Part shown: piece after piece, positions 1 to 7,967 of the stretch | Numbering within the stretch: the first letter of the stretch is position 1 | Layout: every line of letters starts with the position of its first letter | Origin: Thiorhodococcus drewsii AZ1 | GTDB lineage: Bacteria; Pseudomonadota; Gammaproteobacteria; Chromatiales; Chromatiaceae | DNA length: 64,000 nt | Assembly: GCF_000224065.1 (NCBI RefSeq) | Contig: NZ_AFWT01000016.1 | Location: 62,001 to 126,000 of the forward strand | Direction: 5' to 3' | Position numbers and translations under genes: made by a program | Notes under the pieces: generated by a model | What the model was told of the DNA's origin: nothing | The model's input: only the letters and a program-made list of their open reading frames with translations | Databases searched by the model: none

Positions 1-893
1 ATGAAGGCATTGAGGATGAACAGCGTCGGCCCGAGCAAGAGCACGAACAACATCAGCGCCGCAGCAACCACGACATTGAGCTGACTCAAGAACTTGATAC
101 CGGAATCCAGTCCGCGCACCACCGACCAGGTCGCGATCATGGTGATTCCGGCGATAAGAGCCAGTTGCACGCTGGCATTCTGAGGAATGAAGTCGAGCAG
201 ATGGCTCAAGCCGGCGTTGACCTGCTGCACCCCGAGCCCCAGCGAGGTCGCCACGCCGAACATGGTCGCGACCGTGGCCATGATGTCGATCACATTGCCG
301 ATCGGCCCATAGATCCGCTCACCGAGCAACGGATAGAACACCGAGCGGATCGACAGCGGCAGCCCCTTGTTGAAGGCGAAGAACCCGAGCGCGAGCCCGA
401 CCAGGGCGTAGATCGACCAGGGGTGCAGGCCCCAGTGCAAAAAGGTGAAGTCCATCGCGACACGCGCCGCCGCAGGCGTGCCCGGCTCGGCCAATGGCGA
501 GGCGACATAGTGGAACATCGGCTCGGCGACACCGTAGAACAGCAGACCGATACCCATGCCGGCGCTGAAGAGCATCGCGAACCAGCCTAGCGTCGAGAAT
601 TCCGGCTTGGCACCCTCACCGCCGAGACGGATGTCGCCGAAGCGCCCGAACAGCAAGGAAATCACGTAGATCAGGATCAGGTTCATGGTGCCGACGAAGA
701 ACCAGCCTGCGTAGGTCGACACCGCCCCCTGCACGACGTTGAACAGGTTGTCGACGGTACTCTCAAAAAAGATGGTCAGGCCGACAAAGAGCACAATGAT
801 CGCTGCGGAACTGAAGAACACCCAGGGGTGGACGTCGAGCTTAAACAGGCCCGTTTGGCCTTCCTCGGCGGTGTCTGTTTCGGTGTCGTGCAT
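1..893 (-). CDS. BCCT family betaine/choline/carnitine transporter (3' end outside window)
   Basis: About 297 residues of a roughly 500-residue secondary transporter; the C-terminal half lies beyond the left edge. The family imports quaternary ammonium osmolytes such as glycine betaine or choline with Na+ or H+. Reading leftward from the ATG at 893 there is a short hydrophilic N-terminus, successive membrane helices, and the family signature GMGIGLLFYGVAEPMFHY near residue 100, followed by the helix containing FLHWGLHPW. An in-frame stop about 30 bases upstream of the ATG leaves little room for another start; the ribosome-binding site is weak. Substrate cannot be told from this half. Family assignment is very secure. 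Confidence 0.93.
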   Translation of the reverse strand, partial: MHDTETDTAEEGQTGLFKLDVHPWVFFSSAAIIVLFVGLTIFFESTVDNLFNVVQGAVSTYAGWFFVGTMNLILIYVISLLFGRFGDIRLGGEGAKPEFSTLGWFAMLFSAGMGIGLLFYGVAEPMFHYVASPLAEPGTPAAARVAMDFTFLHWGLHPWSIYALVGLALGFFAFNKGLPLSIRSVFYPLLGERIYGPIGNVIDIMATVATMFGVATSLGLGVQQVNAGLSHLLDFIPQNASVQLALIAGITMIATWSVVRGLDSGIKFLSQLNVVVAAALMLFVLLLGPTLFILNAF

Positions 894-1353
894 GGTTTCG
901 TACCTGATTCGAATCGGTGGTTTAGCTCGGCTAACGGCAGCCTGTCGCCTGTTGCAATTAATATACAGACTAACAGGCTAAGCGCTGTTTCTCACCCCGA
1001 CGCCCCGAAACAACTCCGGACCGCCAGCAAACACGGGCACCCAAAAGCCTTACAGCGACGGGTGTCGCACGGGCCTCAGACCCGCGTCGAACGGATAGAC
1101 CCGAGGCACCCCGACCGGAATTTCGAGCGGCTCGATGTCCGCATCGCCGACCCCATCGATTAAGCTTGACCAGGACGCGCAGACTCTTGCCATGAGCGCT
1201 GATGGACAATCGGTTGCCCGTCCCAATCGAGGGTGTCAGACACGCATGTCTAGCACTCCACGACCCATTCGCATAGGGTGGTCCGGCACGCCGCCGCCGA
1301 GTCTCCGATTCGCGGCGGCGGCAGAGGCCACGGACCACCTGTTTCGAGGACGG
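894..1353. other. Intergenic region, 460 bp, no supported gene
   Basis: Lies between the BCCT gene start and the stop of the cytochrome c gene. Open frames here have arginine-rich, low-complexity translations typical of antisense GC-rich DNA, and none has a ribosome-binding site. It holds a large two-part hairpin at 1277-1339 and presumably the BCCT promoter, which I could not place. Confidence 0.6.
1277..1339. terminator. Two-part perfect hairpin downstream of the cytochrome c gene
   Basis: Outer arms GGTGGTCCG (1277-1285) and CGGACCACC (1331-1339) are perfectly complementary. Inside them GCCGCCGCCG (1290-1299) pairs perfectly with CGGCGGCGGC (1313-1322). It starts 14 bases past the stop of the leftward gene. 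There is no T-tract on either side, so it is not a classical intrinsic terminator; it may be an mRNA 3' stem or a repeat unit. Confidence 0.45.
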
Positions 1354-3132
1354 CTATTTCAGGTACTCGCCTTGCTCCAACTGCGCGCGCAGTCGCGCGG
1401 GCAGCGAGACCGGCACCTGCGCGCTCGAATCGCCGCCCCAGCGCGCGCGCAGATAAGTAGCCACTGCGGCGATCTCGGTATCGTCCAAGGTCTCAGCAAA
1501 GCTGGGCATGCGCACATAGGGCGAATAGGCCTGGGTCACATCCGCCGGTGAGCCGATAAGGAGCGACATCACGACATTGTTCGCCTTGGCATCCTTGACG
1601 ACCGGATTGTTGCGCAATCCAGGCACATAGGGCGGCCGACCTTGACCGCTGTCGCGGTGACAGGCAACGCACCACCCCTGATAGAGCGACTCACCCAGCG
1701 CATACATCTTCGGGTCCAGCGCCCGCTGCCGGGCGGTGGCCGGCGGTTGCTCCTGCACCGGCGGGAGATCCTTCAGATAGAGGGCCATGGCGCGCAAATC
1801 GTCGTCGCTCAGATACGAGAGACTGTCATGTATCACCTCGGCCATCGGCCCCATGGCCGCCGTCTGAGGTCCTGCACCGATTTTGGCGGGCTTGGCATGA
1901 CCCGACTGCAAGAACTCAGCGAGATCGTCGACACTGAAGTCCGAGATTCCCTCCCCCAATCCCCTCAAGTCGGGGGCATGCCAACCCTGACGCATCGCAC
2001 CGGTCAAGGCCTCGGCTCCGATCTTTGCGGAGGCGAGATTGCGCGGCGTATGGCAGGCGCCGCAGTGACCGAGCCCCTCGACCAGATAGGCGCCTCGGTT
2101 CCATGCGTCCGATTTACTGGAATCGGGCTTGAAGCGCCCAGGCTTGAAATAGAGCTCCTGCCAGGCATACAGCACATCGCGAAGACCGAGCGGCCAGGGC
2201 AAATCGGGCTTCGGCGGCACGTAGCCGGATGGCTTGACGGTGTCCAGATACGCCTTGATGGCGAGCGCATCTTCGTCGCTCACCTTGGTAAAGGAGGGAT
2301 AGGGAAAGGCCGGATAATAGGGCTCGCCATCCGGGGACAGCCCCTCGTGCAGCGCGGTCAGGAAGTCCTTGTCGGTGAAGCCACCGATCCCCTCGGGCGA
2401 GGGTGTGATGTTGGCGCTGTAGATCACCCCGCCGTAGGGCGTCTTGATCGCACGGCCGCCGGCATAGGGCTCGCCGCCATCGCGTGTGTGGCAGGATTCG
2501 CAGTCGCCGACACGCGCGAGATACCGGCCGCGCTCGACCTGCGTTTGGTCGGCGTCCGCAGAGGTCATCGCAGAGAGGAGCCGGCGCGCGAGCTTGAGAT
2601 GCTCCTCGATGACTGGCGTCGTCGCATCGATATAGGCGTTGAGGTTGGGCGCCTTGCTCTGTTTGCGCTCCCGCTCGAAGCGTGCAAGCTCGGCCCGGTG
2701 ACGATCGATGGTCTCTCGCAGCAGAGACGTCTTGTCCGTCGCGCTGGAGTCCGGCCCAGCGCCACTATCGCCCGACGCTTGGCCCAGTTCGGGTAATGTG
2801 ATCCCCTGCATGGCCGCGACCTCGCTCAGTTTGGCGTAGGCGCTGGACTGGTCGTGATCCACTCGCGTGGCATAGTCGTGGGTCGCCTGCGTATCGGCGC
2901 GGGCGAACACGCGCTTGGCGGCTCGGACCTGATCACGATGATAGGCGGCGGCCTGTTCGATGAAGGCCCGGTCCCGCGCATCGAGCTTGCCGGGCGGTGC
3001 GACGATGACCTGGCCAGGGCCAGGGAACTGTGTCGCGAACCGCTGGGCGGCCGATTCGGCCGCTTGACTCGACGCCGGTACGGCAACCGCGATTGCCAAT
3101 AGTGTAAGCATTGAGTGCTGCGTGCTGTTCAT
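1354..3132 (-). CDS. DUF4142 domain fused to a triheme cytochrome c
   Basis: 592 residues. A signal peptide (about 1-25) directs it to the periplasm. Residues about 50-190 resemble DUF4142, a helical domain usually found as a free-standing secreted protein. Three c-type haem motifs follow: CESCH (211-215), CGACH (357-361) and CVACH (488-492). The haem half has the layout of the triheme cytochrome subunit of membrane alcohol/gluconate dehydrogenases, which passes electrons to the respiratory chain. The ATG at 3132 was chosen over an upstream extension because AAGGAGA lies just before it and the signal peptide starts there. No dehydrogenase large subunit is adjacent, so the electron donor is unknown. 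A DUF3096 gene lies 89 bp upstream on the same strand. Confidence 0.88.
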   Translation of the reverse strand: MNSTQHSMLTLLAIAVAVPASSQAAESAAQRFATQFPGPGQVIVAPPGKLDARDRAFIEQAAAYHRDQVRAAKRVFARADTQATHDYATRVDHDQSSAYAKLSEVAAMQGITLPELGQASGDSGAGPDSSATDKTSLLRETIDRHRAELARFERERKQSKAPNLNAYIDATTPVIEEHLKLARRLLSAMTSADADQTQVERGRYLARVGDCESCHTRDGGEPYAGGRAIKTPYGGVIYSANITPSPEGIGGFTDKDFLTALHEGLSPDGEPYYPAFPYPSFTKVSDEDALAIKAYLDTVKPSGYVPPKPDLPWPLGLRDVLYAWQELYFKPGRFKPDSSKSDAWNRGAYLVEGLGHCGACHTPRNLASAKIGAEALTGAMRQGWHAPDLRGLGEGISDFSVDDLAEFLQSGHAKPAKIGAGPQTAAMGPMAEVIHDSLSYLSDDDLRAMALYLKDLPPVQEQPPATARQRALDPKMYALGESLYQGWCVACHRDSGQGRPPYVPGLRNNPVVKDAKANNVVMSLLIGSPADVTQAYSPYVRMPSFAETLDDTEIAAVATYLRARWGGDSSAQVPVSLPARLRAQLEQGEYLK

Positions 3133-3221
3133 GATGGTCTCCTTCTCAGCGACAGCGAGCTGGCGCGCAAGACACTGAGCACGACGTGCCGGATCAGCGT
3201 CGAGCTTCGTGCACCCGTTCC

Positions 3222-3359
3222 TCAAAGCATGGTCGCCAATCCTAGGACTCCGAGAAGGATCAAATAGACGGCAACGATGTAACTGAGCAGCGCGGGACGC
3301 ACCAGGATCAGGATCCCGGCGATCAAGGCAATAATCGGCTGAAGCAAGGGATGAAACAT
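3222..3359 (-). CDS. DUF3096-type small membrane protein
   Basis: 45 residues, almost entirely two hydrophobic helices split by an RP turn (ILILVRPALLSYIVAVYLI). This matches the pattern of DUF3096, tiny membrane proteins of unknown function. The ATG at 3359 is preceded by AAGGA at good spacing; a longer frame upstream would add charged residues without a start signal. It lies 89 bp upstream of the DUF4142-cytochrome c gene on the same strand and may be co-transcribed with it. Confidence 0.8.
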   Translation of the reverse strand: MFHPLLQPIIALIAGILILVRPALLSYIVAVYLILLGVLGLATML

Positions 3360-3916
3360 GGGCGTGTCCTTCTCTATGTGATTGCGATAGCACGTCGTGT
3401 TCGCACGACGGAGATAACCTGACACCAGCGTTGAGCAAAGTGAATGCCAGCGCAGGGTCGATCCTCCGGGGAACGCGTTTTCCGGTCACGAACGCCAACG
3501 TCTCGATTGGTATCCTCATCGCCACTGGAGCACGCTACGACGACGCCCCACGAGGCCTCGTCCGCCGGGCGGCCTGTTTAGAAACCGCGCCCTCGGATGA
3601 CGGGAATCGTCACGGATAGCGGAATCGCTGGACGCCATAGGCCCATCGCATCGGCTCAAAAGACCCGCCAGCGGCTCTATACAACCACTGACACGATCCG
3701 CGATCAGGAACCAAACGCTTGTACCGCTAACCTGCGGTGCGGATTCGTCGCTCACGACGCCGTCTCGCAGACCGCGAACGCATCTGGCACGAATTCCGCA
3801 GAGCCCTCGTCGACCGACACAGGAATGTTGGTGAACCACTCTGGAGGTCGCGCGACTCATGTCGCACACCGATCGCTCACACAGAAGAGACCACGACCAG
3901 CACGGGAGACGCACCG
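3360..3916. other. Intergenic region, 557 bp, between divergent genes
   Basis: Separates the leftward DUF3096 gene from the rightward secreted-protein gene and should hold both promoters. Frames here give no recognisable protein. The only clear structure is a hairpin at 3393-3410. Confidence 0.5.
3393..3410. promoter_or_regulatory. Perfect 7-bp inverted repeat with TTCG loop upstream of the DUF3096 gene
   Basis: CGTCGTG-TTCG-CACGACG, 33 bases upstream of the ATG of the DUF3096 gene. The placement suits an operator or a 5' leader hairpin. No regulator can be assigned. Confidence 0.35.
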
Positions 3917-4363
3917 ATGACTGACCTGTTTATGAAGCAACGATATGGGTTCGCGGCCACACTCGTCATGGCCGCATTGCTCTCGCCCACCACGGCGGCC
4001 ATCGCCGCCGACCTAAGCGCCTTGCCACCGGCGCAGACACAAAACGGCGTCACTTACGTCACTGGCGGTATCGGCCAGCCCGAATCCACAGCGATGGAAT
4101 CGGCCGCGAGCCAGTACGACCTCATGATGACCTTCGCCAGAAATGACGGGGCCTTTGTTTCAGACGTCCAGGTGTCGATCTCCGACCAACAGGGCGCTCC
4201 AGTCCTGGACCTGGTCTCGGGGCCGATCCTGCTGATCGATCTCCCCGACGGAACCTATAAGATTCAGGCGAGCTTCGCGGGCGACTCCAAGGTCAGAACC
4301 GTCACTGTCGGCGCGCAGCATCAACGATTGGCATACACCTGGTCCACGACGGGCAACAACTAA
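3917..4363 (+). CDS. Secreted carboxypeptidase-regulatory-like (beta-sandwich) protein
   Basis: 148 residues. The N-terminus has a positively charged stretch and hydrophobic core ending in AIAA, a typical signal peptide of about 32 residues. The mature part contains a segment rich in beta strands with LIDLPDGTYKIQASFAG, the turn found in carboxypeptidase regulatory-like and related periplasmic beta-sandwich domains. No catalytic residues are visible; a binding or structural role is likely. The ATG at 3917 is preceded by GGGAG; a second ATG six codons in is possible. It converges on the sigma-54 response regulator gene. Confidence 0.72.
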   Translation: MTDLFMKQRYGFAATLVMAALLSPTTAAIAADLSALPPAQTQNGVTYVTGGIGQPESTAMESAASQYDLMMTFARNDGAFVSDVQVSISDQQGAPVLDLVSGPILLIDLPDGTYKIQASFAGDSKVRTVTVGAQHQRLAYTWSTTGNN

Positions 4364-4436
4364 CAGATGCGCCGTCTTCGAGACGGGATGCTACACCGCT
4401 CGCCATACCGCGATACCGCGCGCTGCGTGGCTCACA

Positions 4437-5894
4437 TCACTGCGGTTTAGGCTCGTCAGAGCGGTCTGTTTGACGACCAGGGGCGGGCCTTTGGTTTGGC
4501 TCCTGGTCCTTGAGCCCGTATTTTTGGATCCGGTAGCGCAGGGTCTCGCGGGTCGTGCCCAGGGCGCGCGCAGCTGCGGTGACGTTGTGGCCGCTGCGCT
4601 CCAGCGCCGTGCGGATGATGTAGCGATCCATTTCATCGAGGGCCATGCTGCCATCCAGCGGAATGCTCAGCCGGTCACCGTCCACGCCTGGCCCTGACGT
4701 ATCCTCGGGAGGTGCCAGACCGCTGCCAAGCTGCATCCACTCGATCGGAAACCGCTCGCCACGGGCCAGGAGCACGGCACGCTCGACGACGTTGCGCAGT
4801 TCGCGCACGTTGCCGGGCCAGCTGTAATCGCGCATCCGCTCGTAGACCGCCTCTGGGATCTCGCGAACTTGACTGCCAGAACGCGCGTTGTACTCCTCGA
4901 CCAGCACCGGCACGATCTGGCGCAGATCGTCGAGCCGCTCACGCAACGGTGGCAGGTCGAGACGAAAGACGCTGAGACGATGGTAGAGATCGCTGCGGAA
5001 GTCGCCGTCAAGCACGCGCTGCTCCAGATTGCGGTTGCTCGCGGCGATGACCTGCACATCCACGGCGACCGCCTTCTCGGAGCCCAGCCGACGAACATGG
5101 CGGTCTTCCAGCACCGTCAGCAGCTTGGTTTGCAGGTCAAGATCCATCTCAGCGATCTCGTCGAGGAACAGGGTTCCCTCGTGGGCCTGCTCCAGATAGC
5201 CACGATGGCGGCCCTTGGCGCCAGTGAAGGCCCCGGACTCATGCCCGAACAGCTCGGACTCCAGCAGCTCGCGCGGCAGCGCGGCGCAGTTGACCTCGAT
5301 CATGGGGCCGTCGGCCCGGGGCCCTGCATGATGCAGAATGCGCGCGACCAGCCCCTTGCCGACACCGGTCTCGCCGCCAATGACCAAGGCGCTGAATGGA
5401 ACCTCGGCGAGCCGCCCGATCATTTCGCGCGTGGTGCGCGTGATCTCGCTGGAGCCGATATAGGACTCGATGCCATAGCGGCGACCGCGATCGCGGCTCT
5501 CGTTGCTCAGACGCCGCTGCGCCGAAGCCGCGCGACGGGCCCCGGAGACCACCAACTCCAATCGCGCCAGCGCACAAGGCTTCTCCAGAAAATCGTAGGC
5601 GCCCAGACGCAAGGCTCTGACCGAATCGGAGACGCCTCCGTACCCGGTCAGCAGAATCCACTCGCCGCTGATCTTCGCCTGCCGCACCTCTTCCAGCAGA
5701 TCCAGCACGTTGCCGTCCGGGAGACTCATGTCGGCCAGGATGACCGTCGGTTCGACCCGCTCGTCGAGTAGCCGCCCACGGGCCTCGCCCAGGGTCGTCG
5801 CGTGCTCGCAATCCCAGCTTTTGCCAGTGAAGTACCGGCTCAACTCTTGGCCGAGGGCCTCGTCGTCTTCGATGATCAGCAATGATTGGCCCAT
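4437..5894 (-). CDS. Sigma-54-dependent response regulator (NtrC family)
   Basis: 485 residues in three parts. An N-terminal receiver domain has the acidic pair at 10-11, phospho-acceptor D55 in ADMSLPDG and the lysine in FLEKPC. The central AAA+ domain has Walker A GETGVGKG and the sigma-54 contact loop GAFTGA. The C-terminus is a Fis-type helix-turn-helix. Such proteins bind upstream DNA and use ATP to open sigma-54 promoters. The ATG at 5894 follows AAAAGGAG. No histidine kinase gene is adjacent. A -24/-12 element precedes this gene (6002-6017), and a nearly identical one precedes the glutamate-synthase-like/poxB unit, so autoregulation and control of that unit are reasonable inferences. 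Confidence 0.94.
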   Translation of the reverse strand: MGQSLLIIEDDEALGQELSRYFTGKSWDCEHATTLGEARGRLLDERVEPTVILADMSLPDGNVLDLLEEVRQAKISGEWILLTGYGGVSDSVRALRLGAYDFLEKPCALARLELVVSGARRAASAQRRLSNESRDRGRRYGIESYIGSSEITRTTREMIGRLAEVPFSALVIGGETGVGKGLVARILHHAGPRADGPMIEVNCAALPRELLESELFGHESGAFTGAKGRHRGYLEQAHEGTLFLDEIAEMDLDLQTKLLTVLEDRHVRRLGSEKAVAVDVQVIAASNRNLEQRVLDGDFRSDLYHRLSVFRLDLPPLRERLDDLRQIVPVLVEEYNARSGSQVREIPEAVYERMRDYSWPGNVRELRNVVERAVLLARGERFPIEWMQLGSGLAPPEDTSGPGVDGDRLSIPLDGSMALDEMDRYIIRTALERSGHNVTAAARALGTTRETLRYRIQKYGLKDQEPNQRPAPGRQTDRSDEPKPQ

Positions 5895-6001
5895 CTGGGC
5901 TCCTTTTAGTGATGCAGGATGGAAGCCGCACAAGTCTCGCGAAAATCCCACCAGGGAAATGCGAAGGCCTTCGCTGCAGCGGTCTCGAATGGAACCACCC
6001 T

Positions 6002-6017
6002 AGCAAATTGCGCACCG
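6002..6017 (-). promoter_or_regulatory. Candidate sigma-54 (-24/-12) promoter of the response regulator gene
   Basis: On the minus strand the sequence reads CGGTGCGCAATTTGCT. GG and GC are separated by exactly 10 bases, as sigma-54 requires, and TTGCT matches the -12 box. Transcription would start near 5990, giving a leader of about 95 bases. It closely resembles the element at 9735-9750 (GGTGCG...TTTGCT in both). Confidence 0.6.
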
Positions 6018-6078
6018 CCGCAGCAGGCGGCAGCCCGGACCAAATAGGCACCAATGCTCGCATCGAAAAGGGGGCATT

Positions 6079-6097
6079 TGAGCCACAAGCCGGCTCA
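6079..6097. promoter_or_regulatory. Inverted repeat, candidate upstream activator site
   Basis: TGAGCC-ACAAGCC-GGCTCA, perfect 6-bp arms with a 7-base spacer, centred about 95-100 bases upstream of the predicted sigma-54 start. This is the usual place for an enhancer-binding protein. I found no second copy near the promoter at 9735. Confidence 0.35.
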
Positions 6098-6251
6098 TAA
6101 CCCCCAACCGCATCGGAATGATGCCTGGTCTTCGTCGCTGGACTTGAGCCTCTTCGCTGTGCTGGCAAAGCTCGGTGCTCGCAGCGGTCCATCGCGGAAC
6201 TCGAATCCCGCAAGAGCGGCGAGCACCAGAACGCACGGACGGCGCGACGGC

Positions 6252-7967
6252 CTATTTCACGAAGTTGTTTTTCAGCAGGTCCACCACCTCGTCGGTGCGA
6301 CCGTTGAGCACTGCCTTGAGCCCGAACAACGCGGTCGAGGCGACCTGACCGACCTCGATTTTGGGCGGCATGACCAGCTCGAAGCGGTTCACCGCCACAT
6401 CAAGCAGGGCCGGCCCGTCGTGCGCCAGCCATGACGCCAGCGCCTCCTCCAGACGATCAGCCCGGTCCACACGCGCACCGTAGAGTCCGCACGCCTCAGC
6501 CACCTTGCCGAAGTCCGGATTCTTCAGCTCGGTGTAGGCATCGAGCAGGCCCTCGACGCGCTGCTCCATCTCGACGAAACCCAGCGAGCCGTTGTTGAAC
6601 ACCAGCAGTTTCACCGGCAGGCGCTCCTGCACCAGGGTCAGCAGGTCGCCCATCAGCATGGTCATGCCGCCGTCGCCGCACAAGGCGATCACCTGCCGGT
6701 CCGGGTACGCCTGCTGAATGCCGATGGCTTGCGGGTAGGCGTTGGCCATGGTGCCGTGCAACAGACTGGTCAGAAAGCGTCGGTGACCGTTGGCGCTCAG
6801 ATGGCGCAGCAGCCAGACCATCGGCGATCCGCCATCGGCCGTGAAGATCGCGTCCTGCGCGGCCAGCCGATCCAGTACCTGGGTCAACTGCTGCGGATGG
6901 ATGAGATCCGGATCCTGCTCGGCACCGCGCGCGCGGTAGTCGTCCTGGTCCCGCCGCCACTGATTCAGCGCCTTTTGCAGATGTTTTTCGCTGTCGCGCG
7001 GGGCGACCCTCTCGCTCAGGGCGTCGAGCGTCGCCCCCACATCGCCGACCACACCGATCTCGACCGGAGTGCGCCGTCCCAGCCGCGTCGGGTCGATGTC
7101 GACCTGGATGATGCGCGCCTCATCCGGATAGAACTGCGTGTAGGCGAAATCGGTGCCGAGCGTCAGCAGCAGGTCGCAATCGGCGACCGCCTCCATGCCC
7201 GCCCGATTGCCGAGGATACCGGTCATCCCGACGTTGTACGGGTTGTCCGGCTCGACGAATTCCTTCGAGCGCGTCGTATGGACGATCGGGGCCTTGATCC
7301 GTTCGGCGAACGCGATCAGTCGCTCGCGCGCGCCGCGCGCACCGATACCGACATATAGCGTGATGCGGGCGGCGCCATTGATGGCCTCGGCGATCGCCTC
7401 CAGCTCATCCGTTGACGGGATGGTCACCGGGGTCGCGCGATTCACCGTCCAGCGCAGACTGTCGGCACAGCTTTCCTGCAGTATGTCGCCGTTGACGATC
7501 ACCACCGCGACACCCCGCCTGGCCAGCGCGGCCTGGGCCGCCTGAGCGGTGATGCGGCGCGCCTGATCCGGATGGGAGATCCGCTCGCAGAACACCGAAC
7601 ATTGTTCGTAGAGCCTCTTCTGATCGACCTCCTGGGGAAAGCCCAGCCCCTCCTCGTGCCGATCAACGTTCGAGGCGATCAGCACGACCGGTGCACCGTT
7701 GCGGTGGCTCTCGAAGATGCCGTTCAGAAAGTGCAGACTGCCCGGACCGCAGGTGCCGGCGCAGGCGGCCAGCTCTCCTGTCATGTAGGCCTCGCCCCCG
7801 GCGGCCAGACCGCCGACCTCCTCGTGACGCACATGCACCCAGTCCAGCTCGGAGCGGCGTATCGCGTCGGTGAAATGATTGATGGTGTCGCCGACGATGC
7901 CGTAACAACGCCGCGTGCCGGCTTGGACCAAGGTGTCGACGATGACTTCGGATACGCTCGTGCTCAT
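6252..7967 (-). CDS. poxB: Pyruvate dehydrogenase (quinone) / pyruvate oxidase
   Basis: 571 residues, the same length as E. coli PoxB (572). The ThDP/FAD enzyme decarboxylates pyruvate to acetate and CO2 and passes electrons to the quinone pool at the membrane. The N-terminal domain begins with VDTLVQAGTRRCYGIVGD and carries the catalytic-type glutamate in HVRHEEVGG. The ThDP motif starts at GDGGMTMLMGDL and ends in FNN. The C-terminus (MPPKIEVGQ... to VDLLKNNFVK) corresponds to the lipid-activated membrane-binding tail. The start codon overlaps the stop of the upstream glutamate-synthase-like gene (ATGA), so the two are translationally coupled. Confidence 0.93.
   Translation of the reverse strand: MSTSVSEVIVDTLVQAGTRRCYGIVGDTINHFTDAIRRSELDWVHVRHEEVGGLAAGGEAYMTGELAACAGTCGPGSLHFLNGIFESHRNGAPVVLIASNVDRHEEGLGFPQEVDQKRLYEQCSVFCERISHPDQARRITAQAAQAALARRGVAVVIVNGDILQESCADSLRWTVNRATPVTIPSTDELEAIAEAINGAARITLYVGIGARGARERLIAFAERIKAPIVHTTRSKEFVEPDNPYNVGMTGILGNRAGMEAVADCDLLLTLGTDFAYTQFYPDEARIIQVDIDPTRLGRRTPVEIGVVGDVGATLDALSERVAPRDSEKHLQKALNQWRRDQDDYRARGAEQDPDLIHPQQLTQVLDRLAAQDAIFTADGGSPMVWLLRHLSANGHRRFLTSLLHGTMANAYPQAIGIQQAYPDRQVIALCGDGGMTMLMGDLLTLVQERLPVKLLVFNNGSLGFVEMEQRVEGLLDAYTELKNPDFGKVAEACGLYGARVDRADRLEEALASWLAHDGPALLDVAVNRFELVMPPKIEVGQVASTALFGLKAVLNGRTDEVVDLLKNNFVK

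Larger units (their letters stand above)
5895..6251. other. Regulatory intergenic region, 357 bp
   Basis: Between poxB (stop) and the response regulator (start), both leftward. No credible frame. It contains a sigma-54 promoter candidate (6002-6017) and an upstream inverted repeat (6079-6097). Confidence 0.6.

Noticed and set aside
1026-1043. Third sigma-54-like sequence upstream of the BCCT gene (minus strand TGGGTGCCCGTGTTTGCT)
   Set aside because: The GG and GC are separated by 11 bases, not 10; this spacing abolishes sigma-54 recognition.
970-1338. 122-codon frame on the minus strand
   Set aside because: Arginine-rich shadow-type composition, no ribosome-binding site, and its start lies inside the large hairpin.
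3516-3914. 132-codon frame antisense to the promoter region of the secreted-protein gene
   Set aside because: No domain, no ribosome-binding site and overlapping the divergent promoter region.
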